From the NCBI GenBank assembly GCA_029779645.1, contig JAKPAC010000009.1, positions 1-49,385 of the forward strand: DNA of 49,385 nucleotides, in the 5' to 3' direction. Positions within the stretch are counted from its first letter, which is position 1. Every line of letters begins with the position of its first letter. The notes below the pieces were generated by a model. The model searched no databases. It saw nothing but the letters and a program-made list of their open reading frames with translations, and was not told where the DNA came from. This stretch comes from Actinomycetes bacterium (GTDB lineage: Bacteria; Actinomycetota; Actinomycetes; Actinomycetales; Microbacteriaceae). A program made the position numbers and the translations under genes. Positions 35,714 to 43,988 of the stretch are shown here, one piece after another.

Positions 35714-38366
35714 CGGGTTCCTGTGTGTCGGGGGTGGGGCGTGCGGGGGCCGACGACGCCGGTGCAGTCGCCTCGGCGGGCGCTGGTCCGGAGGATGCGC
35801 GCTCGGCCGGCGGGCTGTCGGGGGCGTGGGCCTCATCGGCGTCCGCGTGGTCCGGCTCGTCCGCGTCGCGCGATGCGGGTGCCGATCCGGCTTTTCGCCG
35901 CCCGCGGCGGGCGAGCACCGTGCGGATGATGCCGACGACGAACAGCGTGCCGACGATCGCCGCCAGCGAGATGATGCCGATCAGCTCCCAGTCGGCCCGC
36001 ACCGCGACCTCGGCGGTGACCGGGGCGCCGATCGGCTGCAGGGTGGGGCTGCGCAGCTCGAGCTGGAGCTGCACGTCGCCGCTGCCGACCTTCGCGATCA
36101 CGGGGACTTCGACCCTCGTGTTGCTGCTGGGCAGCGCCGTGACGGGCGTGCTGCGGGTCACCTCGAGGCGCAGGTCGTTCGGCGAGGTGATGAACACCAC
36201 GTTCACCGGGTAGGGGAGGTCGTTTCGCACCCAGAACTGCAGCTTGGCGTCGGCGCTGAGCAGGTTGGTGGTCGACGGCGGCAGGATGCCGACCGACGAC
36301 AGCGTGCGCGCCGAGCGCGCCTCGTGATCGACGATCGCGCGGTTCCACGCGGCCTCGGGGGTCTCGCTCACCTGCTGCTCGGTCTGCCCGACCTGCGGCT
36401 GCCCGCTCGCCGGCCCCGTGCCGGGGAACCGCCCGCTGGGCCACTGCGCGCTGAACCACCCCGCGCCCAGCAGCTGCGCGATCGAGGCGCGCTCCGGTGT
36501 GGTGAGCAGCCCGGGGTCATCGAGCACGGTCGCGAACGCGCCGATCCTGCCCTCGGTCTCGACGAGGCGGTGCGCCACGTCCACCCGCTCCTGCGCTGCG
36601 GGGGCCTCGACGATGTCGATCTGCGTCGGCTCGGCGGCCAGCAGCTCGCCGAGCGTGCGGGGGGTCGCGCCGGGCATCTCGAACACGGCATTGATCGCGG
36701 CGCTCAGGTCGTTCTTGGTGCGCTCCATGCCCCGGTCGACGCTGACCAGCAGCTGGCCGTCGATCTCGGCCGATGCGAGCGTCAGCTGTGCGGCGGCGGC
36801 CGTCAGCGGCGCGCCGCGCAGCAGCGTGCTCTGCGCCGACGCGGCGTTGCGCAGCGCGGCCGAGATCGAGGCGTCATAGACCAGCACGGACGCGTCTCCG
36901 GCCATCCCTCGGGCGGGCACGGTGCGCGTCTCGATCCCCTGCGCGGTGTTCGTCGATGCGAGCATGCCGACGCCGGTGTTGCCCTCGGCCGTGGCGGCCG
37001 CGCCGAGGTGGGCGAGGAGCGCGCCGCTGGCCGTTCCGGTGACGGGCCAGACGACTCCGTGGCGCGCACCGGGCACGTCGAGCAGGGTCTCGAGCGTGGG
37101 GTAGACGGGCGTCTCATTCGGCTCGGGAGCGTCGCTCGGGCGCTCGCTCGGCGTCGTGCTGGGTGCATCGCCAGGCGTTGGATCCTCGGTGAGATCTACA
37201 AACATTCCATTTTTTGCATATTCCGATATCGGCAGACCAGACGATGAAACCGAACCGGGTGAAGGCGTCTCGGCGCTCGGGCTCGGCGACGGGATCGGAA
37301 TAAAGTCCTCGGGGCGCATATATGCCTGCAGGGTGCTCGGCGTGAATGGCGTGGGCAGGCCGGCGGCGAATGCGGTCGCGAGGTCGCCGTCGGCGAACGC
37401 GAGGCTGAAGCGCTCGTTCGGAAGCGCGTCGAGTCGCGCCAGCCAGTCGACAGCCTCGCCCGGCGCATCGGTGCCGAGCACGCGGATCGCGGCGAGGATG
37501 GCGGGATCGACGGCGAGGATGGCGGGGGTGCCCGCGACGGCCTCGAGGCTTGCGCTGAGCGCCCCGCCGGGTGCGGTGAGCGCCCGAAGCTCGGCCGCGC
37601 TCAGCAGGCCCGACGCGAGCGCCGGTGCGGTGATCGGCACGATGAGCCCGACCTCGAAGGGCTGCGGTGCCGCGGCCGGGTCGCGCACCAGCATGGTGCT
37701 CGTGCTGAGGAGGGCCTCGGTGTCGCCCTGCTGGTCGGTGCTGGTGTGGGCGCCGCCGACCGCGCCGCTCGATGCGGCGTCGGGGGTGTACCGCACGAGG
37801 ATCGGGTACACGCCGGGCGCGAGGCCGGCGATCTCGGGTGCGGCGCCTTCGACGGTGATGGTCGCGGTCGCGAGCTCGCCGGGCAGCACGGGCTCGATGG
37901 GTGCCTCACCACCTGCGACGAAGGCACCGAGGCTCGCGGGGTCGAGGGTGCCGGCAAGCCAGGCGTCGAGCACCGCGCGATCGGTGATGGCACCGTGGCC
38001 GATCTCGAGTCGAGCGGTCGCGGGTGCGAGGGGCTGATCGGTGAGGTTCTCGACGATCACGGGTGCCACGAGCGACGTCTCGGGCGTGACGACGCCGGAT
38101 GCCAGCGGGGCGAGGGACACCCGGGGCGAGCTCGCGCGCTCGGCCGAGGCATCCACCGTCGCCGGATCGTCGGCGCGCTCGGCCGCGATCGCCGAGGCGC
38201 CTGCGCCCGTGAGGAGCGCGAGGGCCAGCATCGCCGCGGCGAGCGGCCGCCACCTGCGGGGTCGGCGGCGCCCGGCGAGGTCGTTCGCGAGTCGGGCGTG
38301 CGCGCCTTGTGCGGTGGGGGTCACGGTCATATCGGGGCTCTGCTCGAGTGCACGAGAGGTGTGCAC
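35697..38366 (-). CDS. DUF6049-like large envelope protein
   Basis: 889 residues. The N-terminus has a basic stretch (RRRPRRWRP) and a signal or anchor helix (about 42-64); the C-terminus has one membrane helix (about 793-815) followed by a roughly 70-residue cytosolic tail rich in Ala, Pro, Asp and Glu. The ectodomain is mostly beta-rich and Ala/Thr-rich, with a Ser/Pro linker (about 365-410). It matches the uncharacterised family next to murJ in actinobacteria, which suggests a role in cell-wall synthesis. The start is either GTG 38366, 8 nt after TAGAAT, or ATG 38330. A 40-50-codon patch near 37190-37330 is strikingly AT-rich. Confidence 0.85.
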   Translation of the reverse strand: MHTSRALEQSPDMTVTPTAQGAHARLANDLAGRRRPRRWRPLAAAMLALALLTGAGASAIAAERADDPATVDASAERASSPRVSLAPLASGVVTPETSLVAPVIVENLTDQPLAPATARLEIGHGAITDRAVLDAWLAGTLDPASLGAFVAGGEAPIEPVLPGELATATITVEGAAPEIAGLAPGVYPILVRYTPDAASSGAVGGAHTSTDQQGDTEALLSTSTMLVRDPAAAPQPFEVGLIVPITAPALASGLLSAAELRALTAPGGALSASLEAVAGTPAILAVDPAILAAIRVLGTDAPGEAVDWLARLDALPNERFSLAFADGDLATAFAAGLPTPFTPSTLQAYMRPEDFIPIPSPSPSAETPSPGSVSSSGLPISEYAKNGMFVDLTEDPTPGDAPSTTPSERPSDAPEPNETPVYPTLETLLDVPGARHGVVWPVTGTASGALLAHLGAAATAEGNTGVGMLASTNTAQGIETRTVPARGMAGDASVLVYDASISAALRNAASAQSTLLRGAPLTAAAAQLTLASAEIDGQLLVSVDRGMERTKNDLSAAINAVFEMPGATPRTLGELLAAEPTQIDIVEAPAAQERVDVAHRLVETEGRIGAFATVLDDPGLLTTPERASIAQLLGAGWFSAQWPSGRFPGTGPASGQPQVGQTEQQVSETPEAAWNRAIVDHEARSARTLSSVGILPPSTTNLLSADAKLQFWVRNDLPYPVNVVFITSPNDLRLEVTRSTPVTALPSSNTRVEVPVIAKVGSGDVQLQLELRSPTLQPIGAPVTAEVAVRADWELIGIISLAAIVGTLFVVGIIRTVLARRGRRKAGSAPASRDADEPDHADADEAHAPDSPPAERASSGPAPAEATAPASSAPARPTPDTQEPGDDHG

Positions 38367-38374
38367 GCCAGCCG

Positions 38375-38380
38375 ATTCTA
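38375..38380 (-). promoter_or_regulatory. -10 box (TAGAAT) of the DUF6049-like gene
   Basis: On the minus strand TAGAAT lies 8 nt before GTG 38366, consistent with a leaderless transcript for the DUF6049-like gene and murJ. Confidence 0.5.
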
Positions 38381-38461
38381 GTGTCGAGTGGCGTGGGCTC
38401 CCTGGGAGGCGAGGCGCGTGCTCGCGATCTTGCCGCGCGGGCTGTGCGCTTGAATGACTGG

Positions 38462-40144
38462 ATGGATGAGAACGTCAGTGCCCTTGTCGTGGATGCCGCA
38501 GCCGTCGCGGATCTCGCCGAAGACCTCAGGGCCGCGCGGTTCACGGTCGACGCGGTGGGCGAGCTGTGGGGCGGCCCCGCCGGCGACGCGCTGCTGCGCG
38601 ACCAGCCTGTGCTCGCGCGTCGGGCCCTGCGCGCGGCGGGCGCGGCGCACCGGCTTGCCGCGCTGGCGAGCCTCTTCCTCCTCGGCGATGCCGTGCCCGC
38701 CGACGCGCTGGCCGCCGCGCTGCCCACGCTCGGCCTCGAGCGCGCGGCGGCGCTCGGCCTGATCGCGCGTCGCGGCCACGAGGTCGTGCCGCGCGTCGAC
38801 CTGCGCCCCTACGCCTTCACCGACGAGCTCGGCGCCCAGGAATGGTGGATCGCGAGCGATCTGGGCGAGCTCGCGCTGCGATCCGCGCTCCCGGTCGGCC
38901 ACGTGCTGGGTGTGGGCGGCGCGTCGCTGACGCTCGCCGGGCTGATGATGCCGGGTGTGGGCGCGGGTGTGGGTGTGGGCGCGCCCGACCAGGAGGCTCG
39001 GGTGCTGGATCTGGGCACGGGCTGCGGCATCCAGGCCCTGCATGCGCGTCGCCACGCCGCGCACGTCGTGGCGACCGACATCTCGCCGCGTGCCCTGTGG
39101 TTCACCGAGTTCAACGCCGCGCTCAACGGCGTCACCGGCATCGAGACGCGGCTCGGCAGCATGTTCGAGCCCGTCGCGGGCGAGCGCTTCGACCGGGTCG
39201 TGTCGAACCCGCCGTTCGTCATCACCCCGCGCACCGAGGGGGTGCCGGCGTACGAGTATCGCGACGGCGGCATGGAGGGCGACGCGATCGTGGCGTCGTT
39301 CGTCGAGGGGGTCGGCGCGCACCTCGAGCCCGGCGGCACGGCCCAGCTGCTCGGCAACTGGGAGTACCGCGAGGGCGAGGACGGCCTCGATCGGGTGCGG
39401 GGCTGGGTCGAGGCATCCGCGGTGCCGCTCGATGCCTGGGTGGTCGAGCGCGAGGTGCAGGACGCGGCCCGGTACGCCGAGACCTGGATCCGCGATGGCG
39501 GCACGCTGCCGGGCACGCCCGAGCACGAGGCGCTGCTGACGGCGTGGGTCGATGACTTCGAGCGCCGCGGCGTCACCGCGGTCGGCTTCGGCTACCTGCT
39601 GCTGCGGCGCCCGGCGGGTGCGGCTACGGGTGCGGGGGCGGATGCGAGCCGCGGCGCCGGTGCGCACGGCGAGGGCACCGCGCCCGCCGCACCCGCCGCA
39701 CCCACGCTCGCGCGCTACGAGCGGCTCGGCCAGCCCATCGCCGCGCCGCACAGCCTGGGTGGGCACCTGCGGGCCGCGCTCGCCGGGCACGACGCGCAGG
39801 CCGCCCTGAGCGACGACGAGCTCGCGGCATCCAGCTGCCTCGTGGCGCCAGACATCAGCGAGGCGCGGCACTTCCGCCCCGGCGACGACGACCCCTCGGT
39901 GATCGAGCTGCGCCAGGGCGGCGGGTTCAGCCGGGTGATCGGCGTCGACCCGGCGCTCGCGGCCCTCGTGGGCGCCTGCGACGGCACCCTGCCGATCGGC
40001 GCGCTGATCGGCGCGATCGCGCAGCTCATGGATGCCCCGGAGCCGGCGCTGCGCGAAGAGCTGCTGCCGCGCGTGCGCGAGCTGCTGGAGCTCGGTGTGC
40101 TGGTGCTCGTGCCCGCCGGAGCGCCGGACGCGGACCAGCGCTGA
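38462..40144 (+). CDS. Class I SAM-dependent methyltransferase with flanking domains
   Basis: 560 residues. An all-helical N-terminal domain (about 1-140) precedes a methyltransferase core with SAM motif VLDLGTGCGIQAL (about 180-192) and the catalytic-type motif SNPPFVITPR (Asn at about 249), as in enzymes that methylate amide or base nitrogens (PrmC, RlmG-like). A C-terminal domain (about 430-560) follows an Ala/Gly linker. The target is unknown. Starts at GTG 38444, TTG 38450 and ATG 38462 are in frame; I chose the ATG for lack of a ribosome binding site at any. It is divergent from the DUF6049-like gene. Confidence 0.85.
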   Translation: MDENVSALVVDAAAVADLAEDLRAARFTVDAVGELWGGPAGDALLRDQPVLARRALRAAGAAHRLAALASLFLLGDAVPADALAAALPTLGLERAAALGLIARRGHEVVPRVDLRPYAFTDELGAQEWWIASDLGELALRSALPVGHVLGVGGASLTLAGLMMPGVGAGVGVGAPDQEARVLDLGTGCGIQALHARRHAAHVVATDISPRALWFTEFNAALNGVTGIETRLGSMFEPVAGERFDRVVSNPPFVITPRTEGVPAYEYRDGGMEGDAIVASFVEGVGAHLEPGGTAQLLGNWEYREGEDGLDRVRGWVEASAVPLDAWVVEREVQDAARYAETWIRDGGTLPGTPEHEALLTAWVDDFERRGVTAVGFGYLLLRRPAGAATGAGADASRGAGAHGEGTAPAAPAAPTLARYERLGQPIAAPHSLGGHLRAALAGHDAQAALSDDELAASSCLVAPDISEARHFRPGDDDPSVIELRQGGGFSRVIGVDPALAALVGACDGTLPIGALIGAIAQLMDAPEPALREELLPRVRELLELGVLVLVPAGAPDADQR

Positions 40145-40177
40145 CCGGCGCTGACGGGGCGCGCACGCCGCCCTCGG

Positions 40178-40183
40178 TAGAAT
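40178..40183 (+). promoter_or_regulatory. -10 box (TAGAAT) placing the cca start at the transcript 5' end
   Basis: TAGAAT, 7 nt, then ATG of cca; the same geometry as crgA. No ribosome binding site lies between. Confidence 0.6.
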
Positions 40184-40190
40184 GCTTGGC

Positions 40191-41630
40191 ATGGTGAGCA
40201 TGGCCGAGGGCCTCGCGCGGCTGCGCGTTCTGGCCGAGTCCCCGGTCGTCGACGCGCTGGCTGCCGCATTCGCGGACGCCGGGCACGAGCTCGCGGTGGT
40301 CGGCGGTCCCGTGCGCGACGCGCTGCTCGGGCGCGAGGTGCACGACCTCGACTTCACGACCGACGCCGACCCCGACACGATCCTGCGGATCGTGAAGCCG
40401 ATCAGCACCGCGCAGTGGGACATCGGGCGGGCGTTCGGCACCATCGGCGCCCGCGTGCTGGGCGAGCAGGTCGAGATCACGACCTACCGGGCCGACAGCT
40501 ACGACGGCGTGACCCGCAAGCCCACCGTCGAGTTCGGCGAGACCCTCGAGCCCGACCTCGCCCGCCGCGACTTCACCATGAACGCGATGGCGCTGCGCGT
40601 GCCGCAGCTGCAGCTGGTAGACCCGACCGGCGGCGTCGAAGACCTGGTCGCCGGGCGTCTGCGCACCCCCGGCGACCCGCACATCAGCTTCGGCGACGAC
40701 CCCCTGCGCATGCTGCGCGCCGCCCGCTTCGCCAGCCAGCTGCAGGTGGAGGTCGATCCCGCGACCGTGGCCGCGATGGCCGAGCTGCGCGCGACGCTAT
40801 CGATCGTGAGCCCCGAGCGCATCCAGGGCGAGCTCGTGCGCCTGCTGCAGACCGACGACCCCGTCCGCGGCATCCGACTGCTGGTCGACACCGGGCTGAT
40901 GGCGCAGTTTCTGCCCGAGGTGCCGGCGCTGCGACTCGAGGTCGACGAGCACCATCATCACAAGGACGTCTACGAGCACTCGCTCACCGTGCTGCGCCAG
41001 GCGATCGCGCTCGAGCACGCGCGCAACCCCGGGGCCGAGCCCGACGTCGCGCTGCGCATCGCGGCGCTGCTGCACGACATCGGCAAGCCAGCGACCCGCA
41101 GGCTCGAGCCCGGCGGCGCGGTCACGTTCCATCACCACGACCTCAAGGGTGCGCGGATGGCGCGCAAGCGGCTGCTTGCGCTGCGCTTCGACTCCGACAC
41201 GATCGCGTCGGTGACGCAGCTCATCGAGCAGCACCTGCGCTTCTTCGGCTATGCCGAGGGCGCGTGGACCGACTCCGCGGTGCGGCGCTACGTGCGCGAT
41301 GCGGGCGACGAGCTCGAGCGCCTGCACATCCTGACGCGTGCCGATGTGACCACTCGCAACAAGCGCAAGGCCAACATGTTTGCCGGGGCATATGACGACA
41401 TCGAGCGGCGCATCGCGCTGCTGCGCGAGCAGGAGGAGCTCGGCGCGATGCGCCCCGCCCTCGACGGCAACCGCATCCAGGAGGTGCTCGGCATCCCGCC
41501 CGGGCGCGAAGTGGGCGCGGCCTACAGGTTTCTGCTCGAGGTGCGCCTCGACGAGGGCATCATCAGCGAGGACGAAGCGCAGGCGCGCCTGCGCGCCTGG
41601 TGGGCCGCGCGGGGCGACGCCGGGGCTTGA
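40191..41630 (+). CDS. cca: CCA tRNA nucleotidyltransferase
   Basis: 479 residues. It adds or repairs the 3' CCA of tRNAs, needed here because none of the three tRNA genes in the window encodes CCA. The nucleotidyltransferase head shows GGPVRDALLG (about 38-47) and the metal-binding HDLDFTTD (Asp52/Asp54); RRDFTMNAMA and DPLRMLRAARFASQL follow. The C-terminal half has an HD domain (HDIGKP, and HHHHKDVYEHS). It is a class II enzyme of the actinobacterial PcnA-like type. A 29-bp tandem duplication lies 12 bp after the stop. Confidence 0.95.
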   Translation: MVSMAEGLARLRVLAESPVVDALAAAFADAGHELAVVGGPVRDALLGREVHDLDFTTDADPDTILRIVKPISTAQWDIGRAFGTIGARVLGEQVEITTYRADSYDGVTRKPTVEFGETLEPDLARRDFTMNAMALRVPQLQLVDPTGGVEDLVAGRLRTPGDPHISFGDDPLRMLRAARFASQLQVEVDPATVAAMAELRATLSIVSPERIQGELVRLLQTDDPVRGIRLLVDTGLMAQFLPEVPALRLEVDEHHHHKDVYEHSLTVLRQAIALEHARNPGAEPDVALRIAALLHDIGKPATRRLEPGGAVTFHHHDLKGARMARKRLLALRFDSDTIASVTQLIEQHLRFFGYAEGAWTDSAVRRYVRDAGDELERLHILTRADVTTRNKRKANMFAGAYDDIERRIALLREQEELGAMRPALDGNRIQEVLGIPPGREVGAAYRFLLEVRLDEGIISEDEAQARLRAWWAARGDAGA

Positions 41631-41642
41631 CCGGGTCACCGG

Positions 41643-41700
41643 GCACGGACGACCCCCGCGCCTGCCCGCTCGCACGGACGACCCCCGCGCCTGCCCGCTC
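41643..41700. repeat. Exact tandem duplication, 2 x 29 bp
   Basis: Copies at 41643-41671 and 41672-41700 are identical and begin GCACGGACGACC. They occupy the gap between the convergent cca and SHOCT-protein genes. The stretch has no coding role that I can see. Confidence 0.9.
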
Positions 41701-41711
41701 GGGTGTCGGCC

Positions 41712-42080
41712 TCAGCCCAGCAGCTTCTGCTTCGCTGCGGCGAACTCGTCTTCGGTGAGCACGCCCGCGTCTCTGAGCGACGCCAGCTGCTGGAGCTTGG
41801 CGATGAGGTCGTCGCCGCCCGCGGGCGCCGCAGCCGAGGGCGGCGCAGCGGCCGGCGGGGCAGCTGGCGCCGCGAACTGCGCGGCGGCCTGCTGGGCGGC
41901 GGCGTCGATCTGCGCCTGCTGTTGCGCGGCCTGATACTGCTGCTGCTCGTATTCGTTCTGGGCGCGCTGCTGCTGGTGTCGTGCTGCGGCACCCGTCACG
42001 GCGCTCGCTGTTCCCGCGACGACGGCCGTGCGGGCGGCAAGTCCGATCAGTCCTGGGCGGCCGAACCTTCTCAGAGGCAT
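41712..42080 (-). CDS. SHOCT-domain protein
   Basis: 122 residues. An N-terminal segment with a weakly hydrophobic Ala/Gly/Val stretch is followed by a Gln/Ala-rich region (about 40-70), a Pro/Ala linker and a C-terminal SHOCT motif (about 91-122: DDLIAKLQQLASLRDAGVLT, then EDEFAAAKQKLL). SHOCT modules often mediate oligomerisation. ATG 42080 is chosen because AGGAAGG lies about 8 nt upstream; GTG 42089 would overlap that site. It is directly downstream of the DUF6325-like gene, with its start 2 nt after the last base of that stop. Confidence 0.82.
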   Translation of the reverse strand: MPLRRFGRPGLIGLAARTAVVAGTASAVTGAAARHQQQRAQNEYEQQQYQAAQQQAQIDAAAQQAAAQFAAPAAPPAAAPPSAAAPAGGDDLIAKLQQLASLRDAGVLTEDEFAAAKQKLLG

Positions 42081-42081
42081 G

Positions 42082-42510
42082 TCATTCACCTTCCTGTTCG
42101 AGCATGTCCATCATGGCGTTCACGATGGGCGCAGGCACACGTTCGCTGCGCAGCACGTGACCGCCGGCGGCGGCGAGGTTCTGGGCGAGCGTGCGCGCGA
42201 ACGCGAGTTCGAGGACGACAATGGCGGCCGATTCCCCGAGCGGGATCTCGCTCGCGAGCGCCTGGATGTCTTCTTCGCCCGCGATGCCAGCCGCGATCGG
42301 CGCGAAGTGACTCAGCTCGAGGCCCTCCGTGTCGAGTTCGCGCACCGCCACGGCGCCGGTATCGGCTCGGCTCAAGAGCACGAAGTCGAGCAGCCGTACG
42401 ACGCCGCTCTCGAGGAGCGCGTCGAGTGCGGCAAACGTGGCGGGGTCGGGTCTGGTTCCCTCGAATCCGATGAGATAGAACTCGGCTGGGCCGAAGCGGA
42501 AATCCTTCAT
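42082..42510 (-). CDS. DUF6325-like protein
   Basis: 142 residues, beginning MKDFRFGPAEFYLIGFEG. Content includes LLDFVLLSRADTGAV, ELDTEGLELS, a segment IPLGESAAIVVLELAFARTL and a C-terminal helix ending MMDMLEQEGE. It resembles small actinobacterial proteins annotated as DUF6325, often beside SHOCT proteins; the function is unknown. The ATG start has AAGGAGG 8 nt upstream. A short open frame upstream overlaps this start by ATGA. Confidence 0.78.
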   Translation of the reverse strand: MKDFRFGPAEFYLIGFEGTRPDPATFAALDALLESGVVRLLDFVLLSRADTGAVAVRELDTEGLELSHFAPIAAGIAGEEDIQALASEIPLGESAAIVVLELAFARTLAQNLAAAGGHVLRSERVPAPIVNAMMDMLEQEGE

Positions 42511-42701
42511 GGTGGTGTCCCTCCTTGGGCGGACGCGTGTGCGCCGGCGCGATGCTGACACGGTCGACCCACGTCGTCGCGGCTCGTGGCGTCGGTGATG
42601 GCGGCGCTGAGGCGCTCGCGAAGGATCGTCCCCGGGCCCGGCATCGGCGGTCGAAAGCGCACCGCCGCCACCGCCTTCGACACGCGAGTCCGGGGCGTCA
42701 T
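42507..42701 (-). CDS. Possible 64-residue leaderless protein upstream of the DUF6325-like gene
   Basis: On the minus strand TATGTT is followed by 6 nt and ATG 42701; the frame runs to a stop that overlaps the DUF6325-like ATG (ATGA). The product begins MTPRTRVSKAVAAVRFRPPM and is basic with no recognised domain. The alternative is that this is merely the 5' leader of the next gene. The C-terminal third looks low in coding character. Confidence 0.3.
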   Translation of the reverse strand: MTPRTRVSKAVAAVRFRPPMPGPGTILRERLSAAITDATSRDDVGRPCQHRAGAHASAQGGTPP

Positions 42702-42809
42702 GGGCACAACATATCGACTGGCGGCGACCCGGTTCAAGGGCCGCAGCGGAGCGAGCGCCTCCCGGTCAGGAGCGGAAACCGAGCAGCCAGCGGCCCGCTT
42801 CTGCCGCCG

Positions 42810-43988
42810 TCAGCCCCGCGCGGCGCCGAAGATCGCGCTCAGCACCCCCGACTGCGAGAGCACCCAGAACAGCACGAACACGCCGATCGTGATGATCGCG
42901 GGCCACGAGACCGCACGCCGCAGCCGCCGCCCGCCGGGCGCGACGCCCGGGGGTGGGGCCGGCGGCGGGGTCAGCGGTGCGGCCCCGGCGAAGGGCACGG
43001 TGGATGCCGCGGCCCCGGCTGCGGCCGCAAGGCCCGGGATGGGCGCGCCGATGCCGAGGGGCGTGGCCGAGGCATCCAGGCGCAGTCGTTCGTCGCGCCA
43101 GCGCGCCCACTGCCCGAGCTTGTCGAGCAGCGCCTGCACGGTGCCGAACAGCCAGGCCCAGGCCGCTGGGTCGAGCGTCACGAGGTCGCGCCGGGCGTAG
43201 AGGAAGAGCCAGTCGTCGACGATCTCGACGTCGAGCGCGGCGGCGTGGTCGACGAAGCGCGCCATGATGTCCGGGGTGAACAGGTAGAGCGCGTCGGTCT
43301 CGTAGCCCTCCGGGCAGTAGAGCGAGAAGAAGCGGTCGAAGTCGCCCTCGAGGCGCAGGCGCTGCTCGCGATCGAGCGAGACGGGCAGGTTGGTGCCGAA
43401 CAGGCTGTTGTTGCCCTTGGCGTCGAGCACGATGTGGGGGAGCGGCACATCGAGCTTGATGGCGACATAGCCCCAGGTGTGGGTGCTCTGGTTCTTGCCC
43501 GAGCCGGTCGTGTAGCGATAGTTCGCGAACTCGACGAAGCGCGGCTGGTCGCCGCGCACGAGGTCGCTCGCCTGCCTGCTGTGCCCCAGGGTGAAGATCA
43601 TGCCCGGCAGGGCCGGTGCGCCGAGCCCCGGCACGTAGCGCAGGTGATTCGCGCGGGAGAACTGGTCGAGCCGGTAGGCGCGGGCGCTCCGGGCGCGCCG
43701 GTACCAGACCGGCACGAGCACCACGAGCGCGCCGCCGCCGAGCATGAGCAGCAGCGTGACCGGCCACGCGATGGCCGCGTCACCGTTGGTGAAGGCGCGC
43801 ACGGCGATCTGCCCGATGCCGACGAACACCCACACGAACACGACGGCGACCACGACGAGCACCACGACGGTGGAGGCGCTGACGGCAGAGGACGCGCGCG
43901 GCTGGCTTCGCTGCCATGCCCGCACCCGCGCGCGGTCGACCGGCCCCGTCAGCGGGGTCGAGTCGAACAGCACCTGTTGCGCGGCCAT
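42810..43988 (-). CDS. DUF3137-like membrane protein
   Basis: 392 residues. Two membrane helices near the N-terminus (about 38-60 and 74-95), a cytosolic domain with GHSRQASDLVRGDQPRFVEF and LYCPEGYETDALYLFTPDIM, which resembles DUF3137-type proteins, then a Pro/Ala-rich linker and one C-terminal helix (about 365-385). The function is unknown. The ATG start overlaps the stop of the upstream gene by 1 nt (TGATG), so the two are coupled and probably work together. Confidence 0.72.
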   Translation of the reverse strand: MAAQQVLFDSTPLTGPVDRARVRAWQRSQPRASSAVSASTVVVLVVVAVVFVWVFVGIGQIAVRAFTNGDAAIAWPVTLLLMLGGGALVVLVPVWYRRARSARAYRLDQFSRANHLRYVPGLGAPALPGMIFTLGHSRQASDLVRGDQPRFVEFANYRYTTGSGKNQSTHTWGYVAIKLDVPLPHIVLDAKGNNSLFGTNLPVSLDREQRLRLEGDFDRFFSLYCPEGYETDALYLFTPDIMARFVDHAAALDVEIVDDWLFLYARRDLVTLDPAAWAWLFGTVQALLDKLGQWARWRDERLRLDASATPLGIGAPIPGLAAAAGAAASTVPFAGAAPLTPPPAPPPGVAPGGRRLRRAVSWPAIITIGVFVLFWVLSQSGVLSAIFGAARG

